Made by a program: the position numbers and the translations under genes. A stretch of DNA of 64,000 nucleotides from Pikeienuella piscinae (GTDB taxonomy: Bacteria > Pseudomonadota > Alphaproteobacteria > Rhodobacterales > Rhodobacteraceae). Of the stretch, positions 26,410-35,929 are shown piece after piece. How positions within the stretch are numbered: position 1 is the first letter of the stretch; the number at the start of each line of letters is the position of its first letter. The notes beneath the pieces were generated by a model that saw nothing but the letters and a program-made list of their open reading frames with translations, searched no databases and had not been told where the DNA came from. The stretch spans positions 2,170,001 through 2,234,000 of the forward strand of contig NZ_CP049056.1 in the NCBI RefSeq assembly GCF_011044155.1, read 5' to 3'.

Positions 26410-27141
26410 CTAGGCGGGCCAGTCATCTCGGGCAACTCTCGCAAAGACGAGCGCGTTCACGTCTGCGGCGCCGGCGGCGCGGCAGATCTCAGCGCAGCCG
26501 GAAAGCGTCGCGCCGGTGGTCAGAACGTCATCGATCAGAAGCACCCGCCGTCCGGCGACCCTGCCGCGCCAGCGGCGCGAAAGCGCGAAGGCGCCCGCGA
26601 CATTCTCCATTCTCTCCGCCCGGCTCTTGCCATCCTGGCTTCCGGTCGGGCGCGTTCGGACCAGAAGGTCGAGCGCGAGCGCGGACCCGCGGCCGGCGCC
26701 GCGCGCCACTTCCCGCGCCAACTCACCCGATTGGTTGTAGCGTCGTTTCACCATGCGGCGCCAATGCAGCGGCGCCGGCGCGATCAGATCGGCTGAAGCG
26801 GCAAGCGCCGCGCCTGCGCCCGCCTGCGCGCCGAGCATCCAGCCGGCGGCGAGCGACGCAACCTCGAGCCGGTCGGCGTGCTTGAGGCCAAGCGCGAGCT
26901 TTCTTCCCGCGCCGCCATAGACCACCGCCGCCACCCCGCGAGACCACGCCGGCGGCGCATGGGCGCACGAATCGCATACGGCGTCTTCGCCAAGCCCGGC
27001 GGCGAGTGGCGCGCCGCATCCGCCGCAAGCGGGCGGCGCGATGAACGCGGTCTCTCGCCAGCAGGCGGCGCAGACGCCGCCTTCCTCGGCGATCGACGAG
27101 CGACAAGCCGGGCAGGCGACCGGATAAACCAGCCCCACCAC
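26410..27141 (-). CDS. ComF-family phosphoribosyltransferase-like protein
   Basis: A ComF-type protein: an N-terminal zinc ribbon (CPACRSSIAEEGGVCAAC, then CGGCGAPL and CDSC) followed by a type I phosphoribosyltransferase domain with the PRPP loop VLLIDDVLTTGAT. KRRYNQSGELARE is family-specific. The start is uncertain: the longest frame begins at 27246, but that overlaps the divergent methyltransferase gene and lacks a ribosome binding site, so I favour GTG at 27141 just before VGLVYPVACPAC. ComF homologues are linked to DNA uptake, but the role outside competent species is unclear. Confidence 0.8.
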   Translation of the reverse strand: MVGLVYPVACPACRSSIAEEGGVCAACWRETAFIAPPACGGCGAPLAAGLGEDAVCDSCAHAPPAWSRGVAAVVYGGAGRKLALGLKHADRLEVASLAAGWMLGAQAGAGAALAASADLIAPAPLHWRRMVKRRYNQSGELAREVARGAGRGSALALDLLVRTRPTGSQDGKSRAERMENVAGAFALSRRWRGRVAGRRVLLIDDVLTTGATLSGCAEICRAAGAADVNALVFARVARDDWPA

Positions 27142-27228
27142 AAAACCCGCCGCCCGGCGCAACCAGCCGGGAGCCTTGCGCCGCCGGGCTGGTGAGCTAT
27201 ACCGCCGGTCATAGCCGGAGGCGTCGAT

Positions 27229-28170
27229 ATGAAGCTTTTCGACCATCGCGCGCGCATCATGCGCGCCGGCAGGGTTAAGAAACTCCTAACATCGGAAGAA
27301 ACAGCCGATTCCAGGTTTCTGATCGAACGCGCGGCGGCCAGCCTCGCCGAGCGGCTCGACGATATCGCGCGCGACTTTCCCCGGGTCCTGATTCACGGCG
27401 CCGGCCTCGGCGCTTTCGCTGCGGCGCTAGGCGGCCGCGCAGGGGGCGCGCGGCTGGTGCAGACGGAAAGCGCCGCGGCGTTGGCCGCGCTTGCATCCGC
27501 GCGCGCCCCCGGCGCTGAGACGCGCATCGCGCCGGAAGAAAGCCCCGGTGAAGCAAGAAGAGGGTTCGATCTCGCGATCAGCGGCATGACGCTTCACCGC
27601 GCGAACGATCCGGTTGGCGTTCTGTCGCAACTCCGGCTCGCGTTGAAGCCGGACGGGCTGCTCCTCGCCGCACTTTTCGGCGGGCGCACGCTGGCGGAAC
27701 TGCGCGCCGCTCTCGCCGAGGCGGAGGCCGAGGTCGAGGGCGGCATCTCGCCCCGCGTCTCGCCGATGGGGGAGATACGCGACCTAGGCGCGCTTATGCA
27801 GCGCGCCGGATTTGCGATGCCGGTCGCCGATGTCGACCGGATCGACATCGCTTACGAAACGCCGTTCCACCTGATGCGCGACCTGCGCGCGATGGGCGAG
27901 GCGAACCCCCTTTACGCCCGTCGGCGCGTCTTCAGCCGCCGCGCCACGATGCGCCGCGCGGCGGAGATCTACGCGGCGCATTACGGACGCGCCGACGGGC
28001 GGGTGAGCGCGACGTTCGAGATCGTTCATCTCGCCGGATGGGCGCCGGCGGAAAACCAGCCGAAACCACTCCGGCCGGGCTCCGCCAGATCGCGCCTTGC
28101 AGAAGCGCTGGGCGCCGAAGAGCGTTCGGCCGGGGAAAAGGCGCCCGGCGGAGCGCCCTCGGGCGAATGA
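27229..28170 (+). CDS. SAM-dependent methyltransferase-fold protein (NDUFAF5/BioC type)
   Basis: A 313-residue class I methyltransferase-fold protein. LFDHRARIMRA and FLIERAAASLAERLDDI match the NDUFAF5-like family; motif I is loosely conserved (VLIHGAGLGAFAAAL), and GFDLAISGMTLHRANDPVG and LKPDGLLLAALFGG are motifs II-III. Mitochondrial NDUFAF5 modifies a complex I subunit, and alphaproteobacterial homologues are thought to do likewise. GGAGG lies 8 nt before the ATG. The last 40 residues are a disordered Ala/Pro-rich tail. Confidence 0.75.
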   Translation: MKLFDHRARIMRAGRVKKLLTSEETADSRFLIERAAASLAERLDDIARDFPRVLIHGAGLGAFAAALGGRAGGARLVQTESAAALAALASARAPGAETRIAPEESPGEARRGFDLAISGMTLHRANDPVGVLSQLRLALKPDGLLLAALFGGRTLAELRAALAEAEAEVEGGISPRVSPMGEIRDLGALMQRAGFAMPVADVDRIDIAYETPFHLMRDLRAMGEANPLYARRRVFSRRATMRRAAEIYAAHYGRADGRVSATFEIVHLAGWAPAENQPKPLRPGSARSRLAEALGAEERSAGEKAPGGAPSGE

Positions 28171-28293
28171 GCGCAGGCGCCTTTGCGCGGAACGCCGCGC
28201 GCGCTAGATGAGTTGGCGACCGCCTGACGCACCCGGCGCGCGGCGGCCGCGAACAGCAAAGCGGGAGACCGTCCGAGCGAATGGGGGGACGTT

Positions 28294-29349
28294 ATGCACG
28301 ACGAAACCGGACCGGCGCGCCCCCGGAACGCGCCGGATGATCACCCGGCCCTGCCGGCGCGAAAGACCGGGGTCCTCCTGGTCAATCTCGGCACGCCGAA
28401 CGCAACCGATTACTGGAGCATGCGGCGCTATCTGCGGGAGTTTCTTTCCGATACGCGCGTGATCGAGGCGCCGAAATGGCTCTGGCGACCAATCCTGCAT
28501 CTCTTCATTCTGACGACGCGGCCGCAGAAATCGGGCGCCGCGTACGACGCTATCTGGAACCGGGAGAATGACGAAAGTCCGTTGCGCACCGTCACCCGCG
28601 CACAGACCGAGAAGGTCGCGGCGCGGCTCAAGGCGACGCATGGAGACCAGATCGTCGTAGATTACTGCATGCGCTACGGCGATCCTTCCACCGGATCGAA
28701 AATCCAGGAACTGAGCGATCTCGGCTGCGACCGGATCGTCTTTTTCCCGCTCTACCCGCAGTATTCGGCGACAACGACGGCGACCGCGAACGATCAGGCG
28801 TTCCGCCAGTTGATGAAAATGCGCTGGCAGCCCGCCTTTCGCACAGTCGCCAACTACTGCCGCCATCCGCTCTACGCCGAGGCTCTGGCGCAATCCGTGA
28901 AGCGCGCCTACGAAGCGATGGATCGGCGCCCGGACGCGCTGGTCGCCTCCTATCACGGCTTGCCGAAAGAATATCTGGAGCGAGGCGACCCCTATCACTG
29001 CCATTGCCATCTGACGACACGGCTTCTGCGGGAAAGACTCGGCTGGCCGGAGGGGGAGGTCACGACCTGCTTTCAGTCGCGTTTCGGCCCGAAAGAATGG
29101 CTGCAGCCCTACGCCGTGGACCACGTCGCCGCGCTCGCAAGAGCCGGCAAGCGCCATATAGCGGTGCTCGCGCCCGCATTCTCCGCCGATTGCGTCGAGA
29201 CGCTGGAGGAGATCAATGCCGAAATCAGGGAGGCGTTCGAAGCCGCCGGCGGCGAACGCTTCGACTATATCCCCTGCCTAAACGACGATGCGACGCATAT
29301 CGACATGATGGAGGCGATCCTGAACGTCGAACTGACCGGCTGGATATGA
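28294..29349 (+). CDS. hemH: Ferrochelatase
   Basis: A 351-residue ferrochelatase that inserts ferrous iron into protoporphyrin IX, the last step of heme synthesis. Signatures are [13 protein letters not shown], the active-site histidine in [17 protein letters not shown], and the acidic [21 protein letters not shown] and the C-terminal region are complete. GGGGGG precedes the ATG. It is followed by the tRNA-Ala gene that marks the left edge of the decayed island. Confidence 0.95.
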   Translation: MHDETGPARPRNAPDDHPALPARKTGVLLVNLGTPNATDYWSMRRYLREFLSDTRVIEAPKWLWRPILHLFILTTRPQKSGAAYDAIWNRENDESPLRTVTRAQTEKVAARLKATHGDQIVVDYCMRYGDPSTGSKIQELSDLGCDRIVFFPLYPQYSATTTATANDQAFRQLMKMRWQPAFRTVANYCRHPLYAEALAQSVKRAYEAMDRRPDALVASYHGLPKEYLERGDPYHCHCHLTTRLLRERLGWPEGEVTTCFQSRFGPKEWLQPYAVDHVAALARAGKRHIAVLAPAFSADCVETLEEINAEIREAFEAAGGERFDYIPCLNDDATHIDMMEAILNVELTGWI

Positions 29350-29417
29350 ACGCGTGAAGCTTGCCGCGCGGCCATTGACAGCGCCGCCCGCCGGCAATAA
29401 CACCCGCTCACTGGTGA

Positions 29418-30090
<673 letters not shown>

Positions 30091-30098
30091 AGCACGAT

Positions 30099-30784
30099 GT
30101 CATCGGCTGCACCCCCGTCGAAATCGTGGACTTCATAGTCCATTCGGTGAACGAAGTCTTGCAGGAAGAGTTCGGGCAGACGCTTGGTTCGAAAGGCGTC
30201 CACATCATCGACCCCTTCACAGGCACGGGGACGTTCATCACGCGCCTTCTCCAATCAGGACTCATCAAGCCCGGATAGATGGAGAACAAGTTCCGAAATG
30301 AAATCCACGCCAACGAAATTGTGCTTCTGGCGTACTATATCGCCGCCATCAATATTGAGGCCGTCTATCACGGTCTCCAGGGCAGCGACTACGTTCCGTT
30401 CGAGGGCATTTGCCTGACCGACACTTTCCAGATGTACGAGAGCGATGATCTAATCTCACACTACATGCCAGACAACTCAGAACGTCGCAAACGACAGAAA
30501 GCAACGGACATTAGAGTCATTGTTGGCAATCCACCATATTCAGCAAGCCAGGGAAGTGCAAACGATGACAATGCAAACGTTTCATACTCTGGTTTAGACG
30601 AAAGGATTCGCGCCACATATGCGGATCGATCCAGGGCGGGCATGAAGAATGCCCTGCACGACAGCTACATTCGCGCCATTCGATGGGGCAGTGACCGTAT
30701 TGGAGATGCAGGAGTCATGGCCTACGTCTGCAATGCAGGATGGATAGATGGAAATGCAGCCGACGGCCTGCGTTCTTGCCTCAG
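30099..30784 (+). pseudogene. Fragment of a type ISP restriction-modification enzyme (N6-adenine methyltransferase part)
   Basis: Plus-strand sequence contains CTPVEIVDFIVHSVNEVLQ, the SAM-binding IIDPFTGTGTFITRLLQSG, NEIHANEIVLLAYYIAAINI and the catalytic VGNPPYSA, in the order found in the methylase domain of single-chain type ISP enzymes (about 1500-1600 residues). The fragment lacks the nuclease-helicase N-terminus and the target-recognition C-terminus, and an in-frame TAG at 30276 replaces a sense codon just before MENKFRNEIHA. The 3-prime end is cut by an IS5-family insertion. It cannot be active. Confidence 0.8.
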
Positions 30785-31713
30785 AGCCTGCCCCGAAATG
30801 AGTTGAGCGATATCAGAGGGTTGTGATTCACGTCGGTTTGCAACGACTGACGGAGGCCCGATGCCCTGGGATGATATCGCCCGCGCGGAATATGCGCGAC
30901 GGTCAGCGCGCTATGCAAGCGACCTGACGGATCGGGAATGGGAGGTGATCGCCGCCTACATGCCTGATCGACGCGGTCTGGGCCGCCCGCGCACGACCGA
31001 TCTGCGGGAGGTGATGAACGCGATCCTTTACATCGCCTCGACCGGCTGCCCTTGGCGCTATCTACCGACGGAGTTTCCGCCTGTTTCGACCGTGCAGCGT
31101 TACTTCTACCGCTGGCGGGACGAAGGCTTCTGGCCCGCACTCAACAATGCGCTGGTGATGGTGTCACGGGAGCTGGAGGGGCGCGAGGCGTCTCCGACCG
31201 CAGGCGTGATCGACAGTCAGAGCGTGAAAACCACAGAGGCGGGAGGGGTTTGCGGCTACGACGCTGGGAAAAAGATCAGGGGCCGCAAGCGCCACATGGT
31301 GGTCGATACGATTGGGCTGATGGTTGGCCTGGTCGTTCACGGCGCCGGCGTGCAGGACCGCGACGGCGCCCCGCTCGTGCTGGCGTCCATCCGCAGACGC
31401 TGACCGTGGCTGCGCCACGTCTTCGCAGACGGCGGCTATGCCGGGAAGAAACTGCGCCGCGCCCTGACCGGGTTCGGCGACTGGCGCATCGAGATCATCA
31501 AGCGATCTGATCGCGCCGAAGGGTTCGAGATCATTCCAAGGCGATGGGTTGTCGAGCGCACCTTCGCATGGCTTGGAAGATGCCGCCGTCTCGCCAAGGA
31601 CTGGGAGCGATCCATCGCCTCGTCCGAGGCGTGGGCGAACGTCGCGCATATCCGACTGCTCACCAGACGCCTCGCAAGGTATTGTTATGTTTGACCGAGT
31701 TTCGAGCCAGGCT
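30785..31713 (+). mobile_element. IS5-family insertion sequence, 929 bp
   Basis: Terminal inverted repeats start AGCCTGCCCCGAAA at the left and, on the other strand, AGCCTGGCTCGAAA at the right (12 of 14 identical). CTCAG lies directly outside both ends (30780-30784 and 31714-31718), a target duplication of the CTNAG/TNA kind seen in IS5-family elements. Inside is a single transposase frame interrupted by one stop codon. It inserted into the type ISP gene, but the right flank does not continue that gene, so a later deletion took place on that side. Confidence 0.85.
30861..31694 (+). pseudogene. IS5-family transposase with internal stop codon
   Basis: A 277-codon DDE transposase. SDLTDREWEVIAAYMP and GCPWRYLPTEFPPVSTVQRY are IS5-type; the acidic triad is in GVIDSQSVK, FADGGYAGKK and RWVVERTFAWLGRCRR. 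TGA at 31401 follows LASIRRR and interrupts the otherwise continuous frame right before the second catalytic aspartate, so the product is truncated and inactive unless read through. Being a single substitution or sequencing-level change, it is probably recent. Confidence 0.85.
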
Positions 31714-31735
31714 CTCAGCTTCACGACGCCGTCTG

Positions 31736-31837
31736 TCAGATCAAGTGCTGACTTCTACAGATGAACGCTTCTTTTCGCAGACCGTACAATTCAGGCGTGC
31801 TTAGCGTTGCTGCTTCAAATCGAGTGACAAGTTTCAT
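31736..31837 (-). CDS. Truncated small ORF of a mobile-region family
   Basis: A 33-residue frame starting MKLVTRFEAATLSTPELYGL with a perfect ribosome binding site (AAAGGAGG, 5 nt spacing). The opening resembles a small conserved protein I associate with mobile regions of Rhodobacteraceae that normally continues as an alpha-helical protein of about 60 residues; here the sequence diverges after REAF-like RKEAF and stops. The fusion point lies close to the IS. Its leader can fold into alternative hairpins. Function unknown. Confidence 0.45.
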   Translation of the reverse strand: MKLVTRFEAATLSTPELYGLRKEAFICRSQHLI

Positions 31838-31883
31838 GTCATCCTCCTTTGACTTCAAGGAGGCTCTGAACCATTCAGAGCCT
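31838..31883 (-). promoter_or_regulatory. Leader with two overlapping hairpins, one hiding the ribosome binding site
   Basis: In minus-strand sense a perfect 10-bp hairpin (AGGCTCTGAA-TGG-TTCAGAGCCT, 31883-31861) is followed by CCTCCTT-GAAGTCA-AAGGAGG (31863-31843), which pairs the Shine-Dalgarno of the small ORF. The two hairpins share CCT, so they cannot fully form at the same time. This is the arrangement of a translational on/off switch. The trigger is unknown. Confidence 0.55.
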
Positions 31884-32438
31884 TTCGGCTCCGCACCCAT
31901 CATCATCGGCCAGTGAAGGCGCTGATGGTTCGGCACTGACGCTAGAACGTCATAGGCGGATGCGCAGGGAGCGCGTCTGCGGTTTGCGGCGGCTATCGCC
32001 CAAAGCACTACAGGATTGATCTCGGTTGATCGGAAAGAAGCGGGCATCGGGTTTGCCCGCCGTCACAGTGCGCTCGCCAAGTGCAGCGCCAGCGTTTCCA
32101 GATGCGGATTTTCGCCAGAAGATGCGCAAGACACGAAGCAGGGCATGACGGATGCGGCTGGCTGAAGGGCAGTCGCCGCTTTTCTGACCGCGTAGCACTC
32201 ACCTCTTTGATAGGGGCGGGCTTGCTTTGAGGACACCCAATAATCGCTTTGCGATTTCCTTGGCCGAACGCGGCACGGTGTTCAATGGTCTGCCCGCACC
32301 ACCTGGCTGCGCCAGCCGTGTTGACCATGAATCCCGAGCCTTTGCCTTCGGCCTGACGGGAGGGCGTTAGCAAGCCAAACGCCTTGTGCGCCTCCGCATG
32401 GCCCGGGCGGCTGTAACCGCCGCCCAGGAAAGTGGCGG
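31884..32438. other. Non-coding stretch, no gene recognised
   Basis: About 555 bp with lower GC than the surroundings in the first half. I see no frame with family resemblance or ribosome binding site on either strand. It is the zone between the decayed tRNA-linked island and the end of the spike-fibre gene and may contain the lost right end of the island. Confidence 0.4.
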
Positions 32439-35400
32439 CTATACCGCCGTCCCTTTGGCCTGGCGCACCGGCGTTCCGATCCCGCCTTCCGCGGCGAGCT
32501 GTGGAATCGGGCCCAGCCCGTCGCCGTCGCCCTCGTAGAGAAGACCATGTTGAAGGACATCGTCCTGCATCGAGGTCCCATAGTCGAGCGGGGCTTGCCA
32601 CGCGTAGCGCCAGAGCGTCCCGGCAGCCCAGGCGCCGGTCGAACGGGTCAGCACGACGCTGGAGCCGCTGATCTCGGCCGTGAATTCGACCGGAGCGGTT
32701 CCGGTCGCACTGTTGCCGTTGCTCCACGTCGCGCCGCCATCCTCGGAGACCTCGAAGCCCTGCACCGTCGGCCAGCCCGAGGGCGGCGTATCTCCGACGA
32801 TGCTCCATGCAGTCTGAAGCGTCCCACCATTCGGCAGCGTCGCGGGAATGGTGATCGTCGCGCCGGAGCGCACCGCGGCGCCGAGCGTCGGGTCGGTGAT
32901 GGTCGAGACGCCGAAGGCGCGGAACGCCGCCTCCGCCATGCGGATCGCCAGCCGCTCATGGCCGTAGGGAGTGTCGGGGTTCTCATGCGGGCCGCCCACG
33001 GCCTCGATGACCACATCGCTGGTCGGCGGGCCGAGCAGGATCGAGTTGGCGGCGGCGTAGGTCTCATATTGCTCGTTGATGCGCTGCATCTGGAAGCTCT
33101 GATCGCTCGTCGTCCCCGGCTGCGCGTCGAGAGGCCCGGTCGTCGCCTTGATGTGCGGCGTGACCGGGGAGATCGCGAAGCCCATCGTGGCCGGGAACGT
33201 CCCGTCATAGAGCCAGTGATCGACGTCGTAGCTCTCTCCAACCGGGGCGGCCCCGGTCAGAAGAGGATCGAGGAACGCGTCTCCTATGGAGAGGTGGCCC
33301 AGGAACGAAGTGCCCCAGTTCATCACCATGACGCCGGAAACGGCTTTCGACACGTCCGCAACCTGCGCCGCATCGGACCACGAGCGGAAAATCTCGCTGT
33401 CGTCCATCAGCTGCGCGAGAGACGAGCCCCGCTTCGCGACCGTGATGAGCCTGACCGGCGCGTCCGCGACGGCCGAGATGTATTCCGCCGCGCCCGCCAC
33501 GCCGTCGCCGACCCGCGTTCCCGGCCCGAGCACCAATTGGCCGACGGTCTGCTGCCCGGTCGGGCCGGCCTGCACCACGGCCGAGACGGCGACATCGACC
33601 GGCGCGCGAAGGTCTCTGTCGCGCATGTCGAAAACGCGCTCGACCTGGCTCTGGCCAAGAAAGAAGATGTCGTAGCCGACGCCGCACTCCCTGCGGCTTC
33701 GCTGAATCATCGTCGGCGCGCTCGTGGGGCGCGCCTCGACATGGCCCCAGCCGGAGCCGAGCGGCGCGGTCATCGTCCCTGTCCACGCGCCGGACGCGAT
33801 GGTCGAGCCGGTGAGGACCGTCCAGTCCTTGCGGAGCGTGCCGTCCTTGTCGAAATACCGCGCCTCGACGGTCCCCGTCACGCCGCTGGCCTTGCCGGAG
33901 AGCGTGATCGTGGACGTGGACCCGCCGGGCGCGACCGACCACACCTGGCCAGCGTTGATGGGGTTCATGCGGAACCAGTCGCCCGAGGCGTAGGCCGGGA
34001 GAACGTCGCCGCCCTTGGCGATGCCGGAGCCGGTCACGGTCAACGCGCTATAGCCGTCCGGGTCGGCCAGCGGCGTCAGGGGCGTCGCCCCGCCGAGATC
34101 GACCAGATAGCGCCAGCCGGAAAGCTGTGTCTCCGGCGCGACGCCTTTGGACATGGCGATGCAGTCGGCCTCGGAGACGCTCGCGTCGATATAGCCGAAA
34201 TGCCTGATCTCGCCGTTAAAGTGCCCCTTGGTCCCGCCGGACAGGGGCGTCGGCGTGCCGACCGCGCCGAGCAGCATCGGATAGCGGATGAAGTCGGCCT
34301 TCACGTCGGCCTCGGTCGCGCGTCCGATCAGCGCGCCGTCCTCATAGACCTCGGAGAAGAAATCCGCTCCGTCGCGGCGCATGACGAGCAGGAGATTTTC
34401 CGCGTTCCCGACCTCGATCGTCTTGACCGAGCCGACCCCGTTCGGCGTCCAGTAGAACCCGATCGCGTTGGCGGCGGTGTTCTCGTTCACGCTCGGAAGC
34501 GCCCAGAACCCGCAAGTGCGTGACAACCCGACGCCGCAACCGGCGATACCCAGACTCTCGCGCGAAAAGGGAGCCGCACTCGGCGTGATCGACCGCCACG
34601 GCACGGAAACCGAGACCATCATGCAGCCGTCGCCGAGAAAGGCGCGGTTGGCGAAATTCGGCGCAATCATGGGAACCACGTAGGCCCCTATCTCGCCGTC
34701 GTCAGTGTAATTGACGTTCTTGTCAGGGAAACGCGCCGAGGCGCTGTCGATGGTGACGGAGGTGGCTACGGCGGCGACCGTGACCTCGAACGAGGAGGAG
34801 GAGACGCCGCCGGAGTTCGTGTAGCTGACCGTCACGAGCGCACGCGCGATGGGCTCGCTCGTTGAAATTGTCACGACGCCGGCGTCGTCAACGGTCGCTC
34901 CCGCGCCCTCGACCGACCAGGCCCCGCCCTCCGCGTCCCTGAAGTCGCCGGACGCGTCGATCACTTGAGCGCCGGTATTCACATCGAAGGTTCGGTCCAC
35001 AAGCGCGCCCAGACTCGACGGCGGTTTTCGCCGAACGGTCGTCACGGCGCTCTCGGCGACGACGCTTCCCGCCTCGTTCGTGGCGGTGATCCGGACCCGC
35101 ACGCCCGCGCCGTCATCGGCGGCGACCGGTGAATAGGCCTGAGACGTCGCTCCGTCGATCTCCAGACCGTCGCGAAGCCACTGGAACGCGAAGTCAGGCG
35201 CGCCGCTCCAGCTTCCGGTCATCGCGGTCAGCGTCGCGCCAATCTCCGCGACGCCTGCGATCCCCGGCGGCGACGCGTTGACGGGGAGTTCGACCGTCGC
35301 GGCCTCCTCCACCGTCCAGTTGAACGTGCCGACCGCTTCCCCGGCCTGGTTGGAGACGGTGACAGTAACCGTGCTGATCGCGGCCATCGAGAGCGCACCC

Positions 35401-35510
35401 GAGACGATTCCGGTTTTAGGGTCGATGACCAGCCCTTCGGGCAGACCCGTCGCGCTGTAATTCAGCGCCGTGCCGGAGAAATAGACCGAGAGATCGAGCG
35501 GGAGGGTCAT
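32439..35510 (-). CDS. Large phage/GTA spike-fibre-like protein with Ig-, lectin- and SGNH-like regions
   Basis: A 1023-residue, cysteine-poor, Gly/Thr/Ser-rich protein without signal peptide. Residues 1-70 complete a putative-Ig fold (YSATGLPEGLVIDPKTG, a He_PIG motif); 75-160 are another Ig-like repeat (SWSGAPDFAFQWLRDGLEID); 260-460 look like a concanavalin/LamG-type sandwich; 610-870 resemble an SGNH hydrolase, with FFLGQSQ as block I and GGPHENPDTPYGHERLA as the terminal Asp/His-like block. It overlaps the previous ORF by ATGA and follows a spike-base gene, so I read it as the counterpart of the GTA head-spike fibre GhsB. Receptor binding or trimming of surface polysaccharide is inference. 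Confidence 0.65.
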   Translation of the reverse strand: MTLPLDLSVYFSGTALNYSATGLPEGLVIDPKTGIVSGALSMAAISTVTVTVSNQAGEAVGTFNWTVEEAATVELPVNASPPGIAGVAEIGATLTAMTGSWSGAPDFAFQWLRDGLEIDGATSQAYSPVAADDGAGVRVRITATNEAGSVVAESAVTTVRRKPPSSLGALVDRTFDVNTGAQVIDASGDFRDAEGGAWSVEGAGATVDDAGVVTISTSEPIARALVTVSYTNSGGVSSSSFEVTVAAVATSVTIDSASARFPDKNVNYTDDGEIGAYVVPMIAPNFANRAFLGDGCMMVSVSVPWRSITPSAAPFSRESLGIAGCGVGLSRTCGFWALPSVNENTAANAIGFYWTPNGVGSVKTIEVGNAENLLLVMRRDGADFFSEVYEDGALIGRATEADVKADFIRYPMLLGAVGTPTPLSGGTKGHFNGEIRHFGYIDASVSEADCIAMSKGVAPETQLSGWRYLVDLGGATPLTPLADPDGYSALTVTGSGIAKGGDVLPAYASGDWFRMNPINAGQVWSVAPGGSTSTITLSGKASGVTGTVEARYFDKDGTLRKDWTVLTGSTIASGAWTGTMTAPLGSGWGHVEARPTSAPTMIQRSRRECGVGYDIFFLGQSQVERVFDMRDRDLRAPVDVAVSAVVQAGPTGQQTVGQLVLGPGTRVGDGVAGAAEYISAVADAPVRLITVAKRGSSLAQLMDDSEIFRSWSDAAQVADVSKAVSGVMVMNWGTSFLGHLSIGDAFLDPLLTGAAPVGESYDVDHWLYDGTFPATMGFAISPVTPHIKATTGPLDAQPGTTSDQSFQMQRINEQYETYAAANSILLGPPTSDVVIEAVGGPHENPDTPYGHERLAIRMAEAAFRAFGVSTITDPTLGAAVRSGATITIPATLPNGGTLQTAWSIVGDTPPSGWPTVQGFEVSEDGGATWSNGNSATGTAPVEFTAEISGSSVVLTRSTGAWAAGTLWRYAWQAPLDYGTSMQDDVLQHGLLYEGDGDGLGPIPQLAAEGGIGTPVRQAKGTAV

Positions 35511-35920
35511 GGCAGGAAATCCATCTGATCGGGAATCGGCCCGAGGAGAGCAGGTGGCGCCAGCGGTCGCCGGACGGTCACGCCGATTCGCGCCGTCGTG
35601 ACGGTGACGCCGTCGGTCACCTCGATTGAAAGCCGCGTCAGCGCGCTCTGGCCTTCGGTGAAGCCATCGCCCAATCCGTCGCGGTCGAAGACAATCTCTA
35701 CGCCGCCGCCGCTTGTGATCGCTGAAAAGAGTCCGCCTTCGTCACCAGCCGCGCCGGTGATATCGCCGCCGACAAGGGTGATCGCTCCCCTGGCGCCGCT
35801 AACGCCAATGAGGCCCAGACTCCCGGGCGCGGCGTCGTGATCGACCGTCGCGAAAAGAGAAGCGTGCAGACCCCCGCGGCGAATGACGGCCGCGAAGGGC
35901 GGAAATGGGGCGATGAGCAT
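35507..35920 (-). CDS. Spike-locus protein, probably the N-terminal part of the fibre
   Basis: A 137-residue protein with repeated small-residue strands (GVSGARGAITLVGGDITGAA, LSIEVTDGVTVTTARIGVTV), typical of tail or spike beta-structure. It ends PPALLGPIPDQMDFLP, which is the usual first strand (PxPDQ) of a He_PIG Ig domain, while the next ORF starts with the continuation LDLSVYFSGTALNYSATGL. The two ORFs overlap by ATGA, one frame apart, so they may be one gene split by a frameshift or a coupled pair. It starts 9 bp after the spike-base gene. Confidence 0.6.
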   Translation of the reverse strand: MLIAPFPPFAAVIRRGGLHASLFATVDHDAAPGSLGLIGVSGARGAITLVGGDITGAAGDEGGLFSAITSGGGVEIVFDRDGLGDGFTEGQSALTRLSIEVTDGVTVTTARIGVTVRRPLAPPALLGPIPDQMDFLP

Positions 35921-35929
35921 GGGAATCCC

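Noticed and set aside
31880-31900. TCGGCTCC resembling the tRNA-Ala 3-prime end as a possible attR
   Set aside because: The match is only 8 bp and part of a GC-rich leader; too short to call an attachment-site repeat.
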